Position numbers and translations under genes: made by a program | The notes under the pieces: model-generated | The model's database searches: none | Seen by the model: only the letters and a program-made list of their open reading frames with translations | Told to the model about the DNA's origin: nothing | Source: Thermogutta sp. | GTDB taxonomy: Bacteria; Planctomycetota; Planctomycetia; Pirellulales; Thermoguttaceae | Direction of reading: 5' to 3' | Assembly (NCBI RefSeq): GCF_014359955.1 | Contig: NZ_JACIYL010000209.1 | Location: 1-6,217 of the forward strand | Length of the DNA: 6,217 bases | In this document: positions 1 through 6,187 of the stretch, piece after piece | Layout of the letters: each line of letters begins with the position of its first letter | How positions within the stretch are numbered: position 1 is the first letter of the stretch

Positions 1-2
1 AT

Positions 3-170
3 TACGTGGTGACTGACGCCGAGCTCCCCGAGGTGTGGCGGGAAAAGCTGACATCTGCCGGGGTGCAGTTGATTCTCGCGTCGGTTGCCGAATCGGCGGA
101 AGAGCCGGCATTGCGCCCGGTTTTGGATGCTCAGACGCAGTTTTCTCCCCTTCCGACGCATAAGGTTTGA
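3..170 (+). CDS. C-terminal end of an upstream gene, probably a DeoR-family transcriptional regulator (5' partial)
   Basis: The frame is open from the left edge to a TGA at 168-170 and gives 55 residues. It starts [20 protein letters not shown] and continues VQLILAS. This resembles the end of the DeoR effector domain, where a pattern like 'ITDxxxxxxxxxxLxxxGVxVIxx' follows the sugar-phosphate pocket. About 30 further residues without a recognisable motif follow. DeoR regulators usually respond to phosphorylated sugars, which would suit a compartment for sugar-derived lactaldehyde. The stop lies 5 bp before the pduL ATG, so the two genes are probably co-transcribed. The helix-turn-helix that would prove the family lies outside the window. 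The reading frame is fairly certain; the family call is a motif-level inference. Confidence 0.55.
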   Translation, partial: YVVTDAELPEVWREKLTSAGVQLILASVAESAEEPALRPVLDAQTQFSPLPTHKV

Positions 171-175
171 GAGCT

Positions 176-841
176 ATGGCACAGGCGCCTTCGATTGATC
201 GCGCTCAAGTTGAAAAGATCGTTCGGGAGATTGTGGTCAAACTTCTCGGTGGGCCGAAGGAAAGGCCTGAAGTTGTGGTCACCATCTCCGCGCGGCATTG
301 CCATCTTTCCCGGGAACACATCGACATCCTTTTTGGGCCGGGGCACGAGCTGAAGCCTTACAAATGGCTGTACCAGGAGGGCTTTTACGCGGCGGAGGAG
401 ACCGTGATGATCGTCGGCCCCCGGCGGCGGATGCTGCCAACGGTGCGGGTGCTCGGGCCTCCGCGTTCCAAGACCCAGGTGGAGCTCGCCTTCACGGACG
501 CCATCTCGCTGGGGATTGATGCGCCGGTGCGATTGAGTGGCGATCTGAAAGGAACGCCGGGATGTGTGCTCGTGGGACCGGCGGGAAGTGTGGATCTCAA
601 GGAGGGGGTTATTCGGGCTGCCCGACATGTGCACATGAATTACCGTGACGCCGAATATTACGGCGTCAAGAACGGAGATGTCATGTGCCTGAGGATCGAA
701 TCTGGGCCGTGCACCACGGTCTTTGAAAACGTGATCGTGCGGGCGGATGAGACCAGCAAGCTCGAAGTCCACCTGGATACGGACGAAGGCAACGCGGCGG
801 ACATCGAGCATGCAACCCGCGTGGAACTGTACAAACCGTGA
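176..841 (+). CDS. pduL: PduL-type phosphate acyltransferase (phosphotransacylase) with N-terminal encapsulation peptide
   Basis: It converts an acyl-CoA plus phosphate to an acyl-phosphate and free CoA, recycling CoA inside the microcompartment. The 221-residue protein has two PduL domains. The first begins at about residue 33 with SARHCHLS (H41, H43). The second includes LSGDLKG and RAARHVHM (H151, H153). By comparison with the Rhodopseudomonas PduL structure, the zinc ligands appear complete: H41, H43, E103, H151, H153 and H199 (in [11 protein letters not shown]). R97 in [10 protein letters not shown] matches the catalytic arginine. Residues 7-24 form an amphipathic helix ([15 protein letters not shown]), a typical encapsulation peptide, followed by a short GGPKERP linker. 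I chose the ATG at 176 because AAGG (162-165) sits 10 bp upstream. An in-frame TTG at 167 would have almost no spacing to that site. In this pathway the substrate could be lactyl-CoA rather than acetyl- or propionyl-CoA; that is inference. Confidence 0.93.
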   Translation: MAQAPSIDRAQVEKIVREIVVKLLGGPKERPEVVVTISARHCHLSREHIDILFGPGHELKPYKWLYQEGFYAAEETVMIVGPRRRMLPTVRVLGPPRSKTQVELAFTDAISLGIDAPVRLSGDLKGTPGCVLVGPAGSVDLKEGVIRAARHVHMNYRDAEYYGVKNGDVMCLRIESGPCTTVFENVIVRADETSKLEVHLDTDEGNAADIEHATRVELYKP

Positions 842-930
842 CAGGGACGGCGACACCAGAGACGGCGGCCGACCCAATGTTGCGGTACGCGTCAGGAATT
901 CGGAAACGAAGGTGTGGTTCTTCAGTTTTG

Positions 931-938
931 AGGTGGAG
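931..938 (+). promoter_or_regulatory. Ribosome binding site of the first BMC-H gene
   Basis: AGGTGGAG lies 9 bp before the ATG at 948. The 106-bp stretch between pduL and this gene otherwise holds nothing I can identify. Confidence 0.6.
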
Positions 939-947
939 TGAACAGCA

Positions 948-1253
948 ATGGCCAAACAAATGGAAGCTCTGGGAATGATCGAAACGAAGGGTTTTGTCAC
1001 CCTGGTTGAAGCGACGGATGCCATGCTCAAGGCCGCTAACGTGCAGTTCTTGGGCTGGGATAAGGTGGGAAGCGGTCTGGTGAGCGTTTTCGTCACCGGG
1101 GACGTCGCTGCGGTAAAAGCGGCCACGGACGCCGGTGCGGCTGCGGCGGCGCGGATCGGCGAGGTCGTCAGCGTGCAGGTCATCCCGCGACCGCACGACG
1201 ATTTGTCCACGGTGCTTCCGGCAGGTGCCGGCAAGGGTGGCAAGACCGACTGA
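948..1253 (+). CDS. BMC-H hexameric shell protein, PduA-like (pore GSG)
   Basis: This is a single-domain BMC shell protein of 101 residues, forming hexamers that tile the facets of the compartment. It follows PduA closely. It opens with [20 protein letters not shown] and has the edge lysine K28 in MLKAANV. The pore loop is VGSGLV (G41-S42-G43), then [16 protein letters not shown], and R81 is in the VIPRPH motif. K28 and R81 are the residues that make hexamer-hexamer contacts in the PduA family. A small GSG pore in PduA lets polar metabolites such as propanediol cross, so this protein is a candidate route for the substrate. The C-terminus ([11 protein letters not shown]) is flexible and slightly longer than that of the next gene. 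A strong ribosome site precedes the ATG. The next BMC-H gene lies 75 bp downstream. Confidence 0.96.
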   Translation: MAKQMEALGMIETKGFVTLVEATDAMLKAANVQFLGWDKVGSGLVSVFVTGDVAAVKAATDAGAAAAARIGEVVSVQVIPRPHDDLSTVLPAGAGKGGKTD

Positions 1254-1312
1254 TCACGGCAAGTTGTGATGGCACGGAAACAACGAAAGAACAGTCATTC
1301 AGTTAGCAGCAT

Positions 1313-1319
1313 AGGGGGA
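1313..1319 (+). promoter_or_regulatory. Ribosome binding site that sets the start of the second BMC-H gene
   Basis: AGGGGGA ends 9 bp before the ATG at 1329. It favours that start over the in-frame ATG at 1266, which would add 21 basic and polar residues unlike any BMC-H N-terminus. Confidence 0.65.
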
Positions 1320-1328
1320 CTGAACGCC

Positions 1329-1598
1329 ATGCAAGACGCGATTGGTCTGATTGAAACTCGTGGGTTGGTAGCGCTGGTTCAGGCGACAGACGCTATGGCG
1401 AAAGCCGCCAATGTGCAGATCGTCAAGCGCGTGCAGATTGGTGGGGGGTTGGTGACCACCATTGTGCGCGGCGATGTCGGCAGCGTGCGGGCTGCGGTGG
1501 AAGCCGGCGCCAACGCCGCGGCGCAGGTCGGCGAACTGGTGGCCAGCCACATCATTCCTCGCCCGGCCGAAGGCGTCATCGCGGCCTATCTGACGTGA
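1329..1598 (+). CDS. BMC-H hexameric shell protein, second paralogue (pore GGG)
   Basis: This is an 89-residue single BMC domain, a facet-forming hexamer subunit. It starts [20 protein letters not shown] and keeps the edge lysine (K25 in MAKAANV). R78 is in HIIPRP. The pore loop is QIGGGLV (G38-G39-G40), so the pore serine of the upstream paralogue is replaced by glycine. It has no C-terminal tail beyond AAYLT. The upstream protein shares most of its core, so the pair looks like a tandem duplication that has diverged, and mixed facets are likely. An upstream in-frame ATG at 1266 would add a basic 21-residue extension. I rejected it because of the Shine-Dalgarno site at 1313-1319 and family length. 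The final codons are followed by a 195-bp gap before the kinase gene. Confidence 0.95.
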   Translation: MQDAIGLIETRGLVALVQATDAMAKAANVQIVKRVQIGGGLVTTIVRGDVGSVRAAVEAGANAAAQVGELVASHIIPRPAEGVIAAYLT

Positions 1599-1674
1599 TC
1601 GCGGGGTCTGGCGGTCGGTTCCTGAGGCCGTTCGATTGCCCCGGGCTGCCGCCGTTTGCGGGACGCGCCTCACA

Positions 1675-1697
1675 CGCGGCAGGAGTTCGCCTGCGCG
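1675..1697 (+). other. Possible RNA hairpin in the gap before the acid kinase
   Basis: In the 195-bp gap 1599-1793, GCAGG (1679-1683) can pair with CCTGC (1690-1694) around a 6-base loop. With one bulged G (1678) the stem extends by three more pairs (1675-1677 with 1695-1697). No U-tract follows directly, so it is not a standard intrinsic terminator; it could be an RNA processing or stability element. In GC-rich DNA such a stem can arise by chance. I see no gene and no convincing promoter in the rest of the gap. Confidence 0.25.
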
Positions 1698-1780
1698 AGA
1701 CGCGCTGCGAATCGGGGAACGGAGACGAGTGATTTTTTCGGCGAGGGACATATTGGCACTGTGGCATAACGGGAGTTATG

Positions 1781-1786
1781 AGGAGG
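1781..1786 (+). promoter_or_regulatory. Strong ribosome binding site of the acid kinase gene
   Basis: AGGAGG, a perfect Shine-Dalgarno core, lies 7 bp before the ATG at 1794 and fixes that start. Confidence 0.75.
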
Positions 1787-1793
1787 CTGCAGG

Positions 1794-2978
1794 ATGCATA
1801 TTCTGGTGGCAAACATCGGAAGCACGAGCTTTAAGTACCGATTGTTCGACATGCAGTCCGAGACGCAGATCGCTCGGGGCGGTGTTGAACGCATCGGGGC
1901 GCCGGAAAGCCGCTGTTTTGTGGAAATCAAGGGGCAACGGTATGAATTGACGGCCCATGTTCCCGATCATGCCGCAGCGGTTCGCCAGTGCCTTGCCCAG
2001 CTCACCGATCCGCAGACCGGGTGTCTGAAAGACGCCCGTGAGGTAGCTGCCATCGGTTTCAAAGCTGTTCACGGAGGGCGGATCAGCGGGGTTCAACTGG
2101 TCACCGAAGAGGTGCTGGCCGCCATGGAGGAGATGGTGCCGGTCGCGCCGGCGCACAATCCTCCGTACATTCGGGCGATGCGCATTCTTCGGGAAAACCT
2201 TCCAGAGATTCCGCTGGTCGCGGCGTTTGAGACCGATTTTCACAGCACCATTCCGGATCACAACCGGTTCTACGCGGTGCCCTACGAATGGGCGGAATGG
2301 GGCGTCAGGTGCTGGGGTTTTCACGGGGCCAGCCATCGCTACATCGCCACGCGGACGGCGGAAATTTTTGGACGGAACGATTTGCGGGTCATTTCCTGCC
2401 ACCTGGGAGGCTCCAGTTCGGTTTGCGCCATTTCCGGTGGAAAAAGCGTCTTCACGAGTATGGGGATGAGTCCCCAGTCGGGGCTCCCCAACAATAATCG
2501 GGTCGGTGATTTCGACCCATTCGCGCTGCCCGTCATCATGAAACACACCGGGCAGTCCCTGGAGGAGATTCTCAACGTGCTGGCCACGCAGAGTGGTCTG
2601 CTGGGACTGAGCGGCGTGAGCACCGATCTGCGGGACATCATGGCAGCGGCTGCGGAAGGCAATCAACGTGCCCGACTGGCGGTGGACGTCTTCGTGGCGG
2701 CCATCCGCAAATATGTCGGTGCCTCTCTGGTGGAGCTGGGTGGGGCCGACGTCTTGGTGTTCACGGGGGGCATCGGTGAAAACCAGCCGGAAATCCGCTC
2801 CGCGGTGTGCCGCAATCTGAGCGAGTTGGGCATTGTCATCGACGAAGAGAAGAATCAGACGGCGCGCGGAGAATGCGAAATCAGTTCGCCGGCAGGGCGG
2901 GTCCGAATCTGGATCATTCCTACCAATGAGGAATTGGTCGTCGCCCGGCAAACAAAGGCCCTTTTAGAGTCACTGTAG
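1794..2978 (+). CDS. ackA: Acetate/propionate kinase family protein, divergent (acyl-phosphate to acid plus ATP)
   Basis: An acid kinase of the ASKHA fold, 394 residues, the usual family length. It takes the acyl-phosphate made by PduL and makes ATP. Recognisable motifs, in order, are VANIGSTS (N7), VHGG (91-94), PAHNP (H121), GFHGASH (H177), CHLGG (H203), [10 protein letters not shown] (R236), ESGLLGL-like QSGLLGL (267-272), FTGGIGEN (323-330) and IPTNEEL (E379-E380). Compared with E. coli and Methanosarcina acetate kinases it differs at several normally fixed places. GHRxVHGG reads GFKAVHGG, with K90 in place of the active-site arginine. FDTAFH reads FETDFH, with E146 in place of the catalytic aspartate. 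HLGNGGS reads HLGGSSS and MGTRSGD reads NNNRVGD. It has no encapsulation helix, so it probably works outside the shell. It may be tuned to a different acyl-phosphate, such as lactyl-phosphate; that is inference. The first BMC-P gene starts 4 bp after its stop. Confidence 0.9.
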   Translation: MHILVANIGSTSFKYRLFDMQSETQIARGGVERIGAPESRCFVEIKGQRYELTAHVPDHAAAVRQCLAQLTDPQTGCLKDAREVAAIGFKAVHGGRISGVQLVTEEVLAAMEEMVPVAPAHNPPYIRAMRILRENLPEIPLVAAFETDFHSTIPDHNRFYAVPYEWAEWGVRCWGFHGASHRYIATRTAEIFGRNDLRVISCHLGGSSSVCAISGGKSVFTSMGMSPQSGLPNNNRVGDFDPFALPVIMKHTGQSLEEILNVLATQSGLLGLSGVSTDLRDIMAAAAEGNQRARLAVDVFVAAIRKYVGASLVELGGADVLVFTGGIGENQPEIRSAVCRNLSELGIVIDEEKNQTARGECEISSPAGRVRIWIIPTNEELVVARQTKALLESL

Positions 2979-2982
2979 TGCT

Positions 2983-3315
2983 ATGTTTTTAGCAAAGGTC
3001 ACAGGGTCACTGGTTTCCACGCAGAAGGTGGACTCAATGGTGGGGCGCAAGCTCCTTCTCGTGGAGCCCTATCGTGTGGATCCGCAGACGCGGAGCACAC
3101 TCGTGGCCACCGGCCGAACATTTGTCGCGGTGGACACGGTCGGTGCAGGCGAAGGAGAAATGGTCCTCATTGTGCAGGGGTCCAGTGCCCGGCTCACGCC
3201 GGAGACCAAAAACCTTCCCGTGGACACCGTCATCATTGGGATCGTCGATCACGTCCATGTGGGGCAGCGCTGTATCTACAGCAAGCAACCGGAATCACCG
3301 GAATCCCAGGCGTAG
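2983..3315 (+). CDS. BMC-P pentameric vertex protein (EutN/CcmL family), first copy
   Basis: A 110-residue EutN/CcmL domain protein that forms pentamers capping the vertices of the shell. Family features run the whole length. They are MFLAKVTGSLVSTQKVDSM, GRKLLLVEPY (21-30), VAVDTVGAGEGEMVLIVQGS (48-67) with the SSAR motif, and PVDTVIIGIVD (79-89). After the conserved IGIVD there is a tail of about 21 residues (HVHVGQRCIYS, then PESPES) that the second copy lacks. The start is only 4 bp after the kinase stop and the Shine-Dalgarno match is weak, so it is probably translated by coupling with the kinase gene. The family assignment is very secure. Its division of labour with the other BMC-P protein is unknown. 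Confidence 0.95.
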   Translation: MFLAKVTGSLVSTQKVDSMVGRKLLLVEPYRVDPQTRSTLVATGRTFVAVDTVGAGEGEMVLIVQGSSARLTPETKNLPVDTVIIGIVDHVHVGQRCIYSKQPESPESQA

Positions 3316-3497
3316 GAAGACGGCCGGTTGATTCTGGGGAACGGACTCGCTGCGGATGGAGGCGATGGAGCGACGGGTTGATGGGTGAAAGGTATCAATT
3401 GTCGTTTTCGTCAGAGGTCTCAGTGGATTCGCGAAATAACTTCGGAGGCGTGAGGGGGATCACCCGCGCATGACCACCCCCGTGCCGGATTGTCGAT

Positions 3498-3503
3498 AAG
3501 GAG
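3498..3503 (+). promoter_or_regulatory. Ribosome binding site that sets the aldehyde dehydrogenase start
   Basis: AAGGAG lies 7 bp before the ATG at 3511 and 4 bp before the adjacent ATG at 3508. The spacing favours 3511. An in-frame TTG at 3490 lies upstream of the site and is unlikely to be used. Confidence 0.7.
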
Positions 3504-3510
3504 TGCAATG

Positions 3511-4956
3511 ATGCAGGTCAACGAAGCCCTGGTTCGTACGGTTGTCGAAGAGGTACTCCAGCGTTTGAAGGGGAATGGAGTTCCCTCGGCACCACCGCCG
3601 GTTGTCAAGCGGTATCAGGGACGTTTCGGACTTTTTACGGATGTGAACGATGCGGTCGCCGCGGCTGTGGAGGCGTTCGATATTCTCTCCCGCCGCACCC
3701 TCGAGGAGCGCAAGCGACTCATCGACCATATTCGGCGCATTGCCATCGAGCAGTGCGTGGAACTCGGCACAATGGAGATGGAAGAAACGAAGATCGGCCG
3801 GCTGGAACACAAGATTGAGAAGCTCCGCATTTTGGGAGAGAAGACGCCGGGCGTTGAGTTCCTTCGCAGTGAGGTCTTCAGCGGCGACCACGGCCTGACG
3901 GTGATCGAGCATGCTCCCTTTGGGGTGATTGGGGCGGTGACCCCCGTGACGCACTCGCTGCCCACGCTGACGGGCAACGCCATCGCCATGATCGCGGCAG
4001 GCAATACGGTTGTCTTCAACCCGCATCCCAGCGGCAAGCGGGTCGCCGCGGAAGGCGTGCGCCGCTACAACCAGGCCATCTTCCGAGATTTGGGCATCGA
4101 CAATGTGATGTGTGTTATTACCGAGCCCACGATCGAAACGGCCAACGCCATCTTCAAGCATCGGGATATCGCGCTGTTGTGTGTGACGGGTGGTCCGGGG
4201 GTGGCTCGGGCGGCGATGCAGCAGGCCAAACGGGCGATCGTGGCCGGGCCCGGGAATCCGCCGGTGGTCGTGGATGAAACGGCGGACCTGGATCGCGCAG
4301 CGCGGTGCATCATCAAGGGGGCTTCCTACGACAACAACCTTCTCTGCATCGCGGAGAAGGAAGTCTTCGCGGTGGAGAAGATTTTCGATCAGTTGATGGC
4401 GGCCATGGAACGGGCCGGAGCGGTCCGCCTCAACGCCGCCGAAATCGAGGCTCTCACGGCCAAAGCCATCACGTACGTGGGAGAAGGCGAACATCGGCAC
4501 CCGGTCGGGGTGAAGGAGTTCATCGGCCAGGATGCAGCCAAACTGGCGCGTGCCATCGGTAAGAAGATTCCTGATGACGTCGAACTTCTGTTCGGAGAAA
4601 CGGACTTCTCTAATCCCTTTGTGCACGCCGAGCAGATGATGCCCTTTGTGCCGTTTGTCCGCTGCCGGGACGTGGACGAAGCCATCGAACGGGCACGGAT
4701 TGCCGAACACGGCTTCCGGCACACGGCCATCATCCATTCGCACGACGTGGTCAACATGACCAAAATGGGGCGGGCGCTGGATACGACGATTTTCGTGAAA
4801 AACGGACCGTGCATGGCCGGATTGGGCCTCGGCGGCGAAGGTTACATCTCGTACTCCATCGCCGGACCGACGGGGGAGGGGATCACAACGCCCCTCACTT
4901 TCACCCGCGAACGTCGCTGCGCGATGATCGACAGTCTGCGAATCTTGGGCAAGTAA
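3511..4956 (+). CDS. pduP: CoA-acylating aldehyde dehydrogenase (PduP/EutE type) with N-terminal encapsulation peptide
   Basis: It oxidises an aldehyde with NAD+ and CoA to an acyl-CoA, the core lumen reaction of the compartment. The protein has 481 residues. Residues 2-20 form an amphipathic helix (NEALVRTVVEEVLQRLKG) like known encapsulation peptides, then a Pro-rich linker (about 21-33). The aldehyde dehydrogenase core begins near YQGRFGLF. It contains FGVIGAVTPVTHSLPT and GNTVVFNPHPS for nucleotide binding, and CVTGGPGVA. The catalytic cysteine is C279 in DNNLLCIAEKEVF, the arrangement typical of the acylating rather than hydrolytic class. The C-terminus has GLGLGGEGYISYSIAGPTGE. In PVM loci this enzyme is assigned to lactaldehyde; acetaldehyde or propionaldehyde remain possible, and the sequence alone does not decide. 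It follows a 195-bp gap after the first BMC-P gene, in which I see only a possible tiny leader reading frame (3470-3499). Confidence 0.94.
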   Translation: MQVNEALVRTVVEEVLQRLKGNGVPSAPPPVVKRYQGRFGLFTDVNDAVAAAVEAFDILSRRTLEERKRLIDHIRRIAIEQCVELGTMEMEETKIGRLEHKIEKLRILGEKTPGVEFLRSEVFSGDHGLTVIEHAPFGVIGAVTPVTHSLPTLTGNAIAMIAAGNTVVFNPHPSGKRVAAEGVRRYNQAIFRDLGIDNVMCVITEPTIETANAIFKHRDIALLCVTGGPGVARAAMQQAKRAIVAGPGNPPVVVDETADLDRAARCIIKGASYDNNLLCIAEKEVFAVEKIFDQLMAAMERAGAVRLNAAEIEALTAKAITYVGEGEHRHPVGVKEFIGQDAAKLARAIGKKIPDDVELLFGETDFSNPFVHAEQMMPFVPFVRCRDVDEAIERARIAEHGFRHTAIIHSHDVVNMTKMGRALDTTIFVKNGPCMAGLGLGGEGYISYSIAGPTGEGITTPLTFTRERRCAMIDSLRILGK

Positions 4957-5081
4957 AAAGGTGACTATTGGTGAAGCTCTGAGGTTGCATTCTGGGGATT
5001 GGGCCTTGCGCCGATCAGCAGTCAACACAGGGATACGGAGCTGGGCCGTAACGGATTCGCCGGAAGGACACTACGGAATTC

Positions 5082-5339
5082 ATGCTGGCAGGACGAGTGG
5101 TGGGTCATGCAACGGCGACGGTGAAGCATCCATCCATGAAAGGCTGGAAGCTGCTGCTGGTCCAGCCGCTGGCGGCCGATGGTGCTTCGCCGGACGGTGA
5201 CCCGGTTTTGGTGGTGGATCACCTGGGAGCAGGTCGGGGAGATCTGGTGATTGTGAGTTCCGATGGCAAACACACACAGACGATCATAGGAGATACACAC
5301 ACTCCTGTGCGGTGGTCGGTGATTGGGATTGTGGACTGA
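5082..5339 (+). CDS. BMC-P pentameric vertex protein (EutN/CcmL family), second copy
   Basis: An 85-residue minimal EutN/CcmL domain. It reads MLAGRVVGHATATVKHPSMK, then GWKLLLVQPL (21-30), VLVVDHLGAGRGDLVIVSS (42-60) and a final WSVIGIVD. The protein stops exactly at the conserved IGIVD, so it has no tail, unlike the 110-residue first copy. It is clearly divergent from that copy (GWKLLLVQP versus GRKLLLVEP; SSDGKHTQT in place of the GSSAR loop). The ATG at 5082 is preceded by AAGGA (5064-5068) at a rather long 13-bp spacing. Its TGA overlaps the ATG of the next gene (TGATG), so the two are very probably translationally coupled. The 125 bp before it (4957-5081) show no gene or clear signal. 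Confidence 0.93.
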   Translation: MLAGRVVGHATATVKHPSMKGWKLLLVQPLAADGASPDGDPVLVVDHLGAGRGDLVIVSSDGKHTQTIIGDTHTPVRWSVIGIVD

Positions 5340-6187
5340 TGGCCAGCGGCGATTGGAATCCTCAACTGATCGAACAGGTTGTGCGAGAGGTCCTGGCTTC
5401 GCTTCAGCAGCGGATCGGGGCGGAGCGGGGACCGAATGAACAGCCCTCTGCTGCGCCATCAGAAGGGCCGGCCAAAGGCCGCGGCCCGCAACAGAGGGCC
5501 GAGCCGCAGCCGAGTCCCACCCGACGCGAGGACACCGGCCAGTCCGAGACTTCCCGACCCCTGGCCAGATTCGTGTCCACGCGGGATGGCGAACTCGTTC
5601 TTTCGGATAGGGTGATCACCCTGGCCCAGGTCAGTGATCGGCTGGAGGGAATCCGGCGGGTGGTGGTCCCGATGGGCGCGGTGGTAACACCTGCCGTGCG
5701 GGATTTACTTCAGGAGAAGGGGATCCCGGTCTTCTACGGCGGCGCGCAGAAGTCTGTCGAAATCAGCGCCGTATCGCCCGCCAGGGCTGCCGCTGTAACA
5801 GTTTTGTTAGTGACGCAGAAGATCAATCCCCAGCAACTGGATAATCTGTTGCGTTCGGAGGGGATCACCGCGGACTATGAGACATTGGACTGCCTCATCC
5901 GGGCGAGTGAAAGGGCAGGGGAGTTGTGCCGCAAACAGAGGCTGGTTGTGGTGATCACCCGACATGTGGCCGCTGAAGTGTGTCTGGCCAATCGCCAGCG
6001 GGGAGTGCGGGCTATCGCGGGCCGGAACCCGCAGGAGGTGGCGGGCGACACAGCGGCCGTTGGGGCCAATGTCTTGGTGGCTGACCTCAACGCCGGGTTG
6101 TTCAGCCTCAAGCGGATGATCCGCCAGTTTGTGGCATCGTCGCACGTTTGTCCGGAAGTTTTCCGCGAAAAGTTGGAACTCCAGTGA
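5339..6187 (+). CDS. Uncharacterised microcompartment-associated protein: encapsulation-like helix, linker, EutT/EutQ-reminiscent segment and degenerate RpiB-like region
   Basis: The function is not known to me. The 282-residue protein has four visible parts. Residues 8-24 (PQLIEQVVREVLASLQQ) form an amphipathic helix very like the encapsulation peptides of the PduL and aldehyde dehydrogenase here. Residues 28-76 are a low-complexity linker rich in Pro, Glu, Gln, Arg and Gly. Residues 77-135 contain VVVPMGAVVTPAVRDLLQEKGIPV, similar to the 'TPSARELL' motif near the start of EutT and in EutQ-type proteins. Residues about 150-282 align by eye without gaps to the C-terminal half of ribose-5-phosphate isomerase B across ANRQRGVRA and GANVLVADL. 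However, the RpiB GTGxG loop and catalytic cysteine are absent (T207-R208-H209 there instead). The start is the ATG overlapping the second BMC-P stop; an earlier in-frame GTG or ATG inside that gene is less likely. It is probably a lumen protein with a structural, scaffolding or small-molecule-binding role; that is inference. Confidence 0.85.
   Translation: MASGDWNPQLIEQVVREVLASLQQRIGAERGPNEQPSAAPSEGPAKGRGPQQRAEPQPSPTRREDTGQSETSRPLARFVSTRDGELVLSDRVITLAQVSDRLEGIRRVVVPMGAVVTPAVRDLLQEKGIPVFYGGAQKSVEISAVSPARAAAVTVLLVTQKINPQQLDNLLRSEGITADYETLDCLIRASERAGELCRKQRLVVVITRHVAAEVCLANRQRGVRAIAGRNPQEVAGDTAAVGANVLVADLNAGLFSLKRMIRQFVASSHVCPEVFREKLELQ

Noticed and set aside
131..1243. A 370-codon minus-strand open frame opposite pduL and the first BMC-H
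   Set aside because: It runs across two well-supported plus-strand genes and the gap between them, with a low-complexity translation.
1266..1328. N-terminal extension of the second BMC-H from the ATG at 1266
   Set aside because: The ribosome site at 1313-1319 points to the ATG at 1329, and the extension is unlike BMC-H N-termini.
1753..1767. TTGGCACTGTGGCAT as a sigma-54 promoter before the kinase
   Set aside because: The GG and GC elements are 9 bp apart from start to start instead of the required 12, so the -24/-12 pattern is not met.
1776..2951. A 391-codon minus-strand open frame opposite the acid kinase
   Set aside because: It shadows a full-length kinase with intact family motifs and shows no recognisable domain or ribosome site.
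3399..3440. Sigma-70-like promoter before the aldehyde dehydrogenase (TTGTCG plus an AT-rich AAATAA)
   Set aside because: No -10 hexamer of reasonable quality lies at 16-18 bp from a -35-like element.
3460..5028. A 522-codon minus-strand open frame opposite the aldehyde dehydrogenase
   Set aside because: It is antisense to a clear enzyme gene; the translation is rich in His, Arg and Asp with no family motif, a common artefact of GC-rich coding DNA.
4961..5200. A 79-codon plus-strand frame between the aldehyde dehydrogenase and the second BMC-P
   Set aside because: It overlaps the BMC-P gene in another frame for about half its length and has no recognisable motif.
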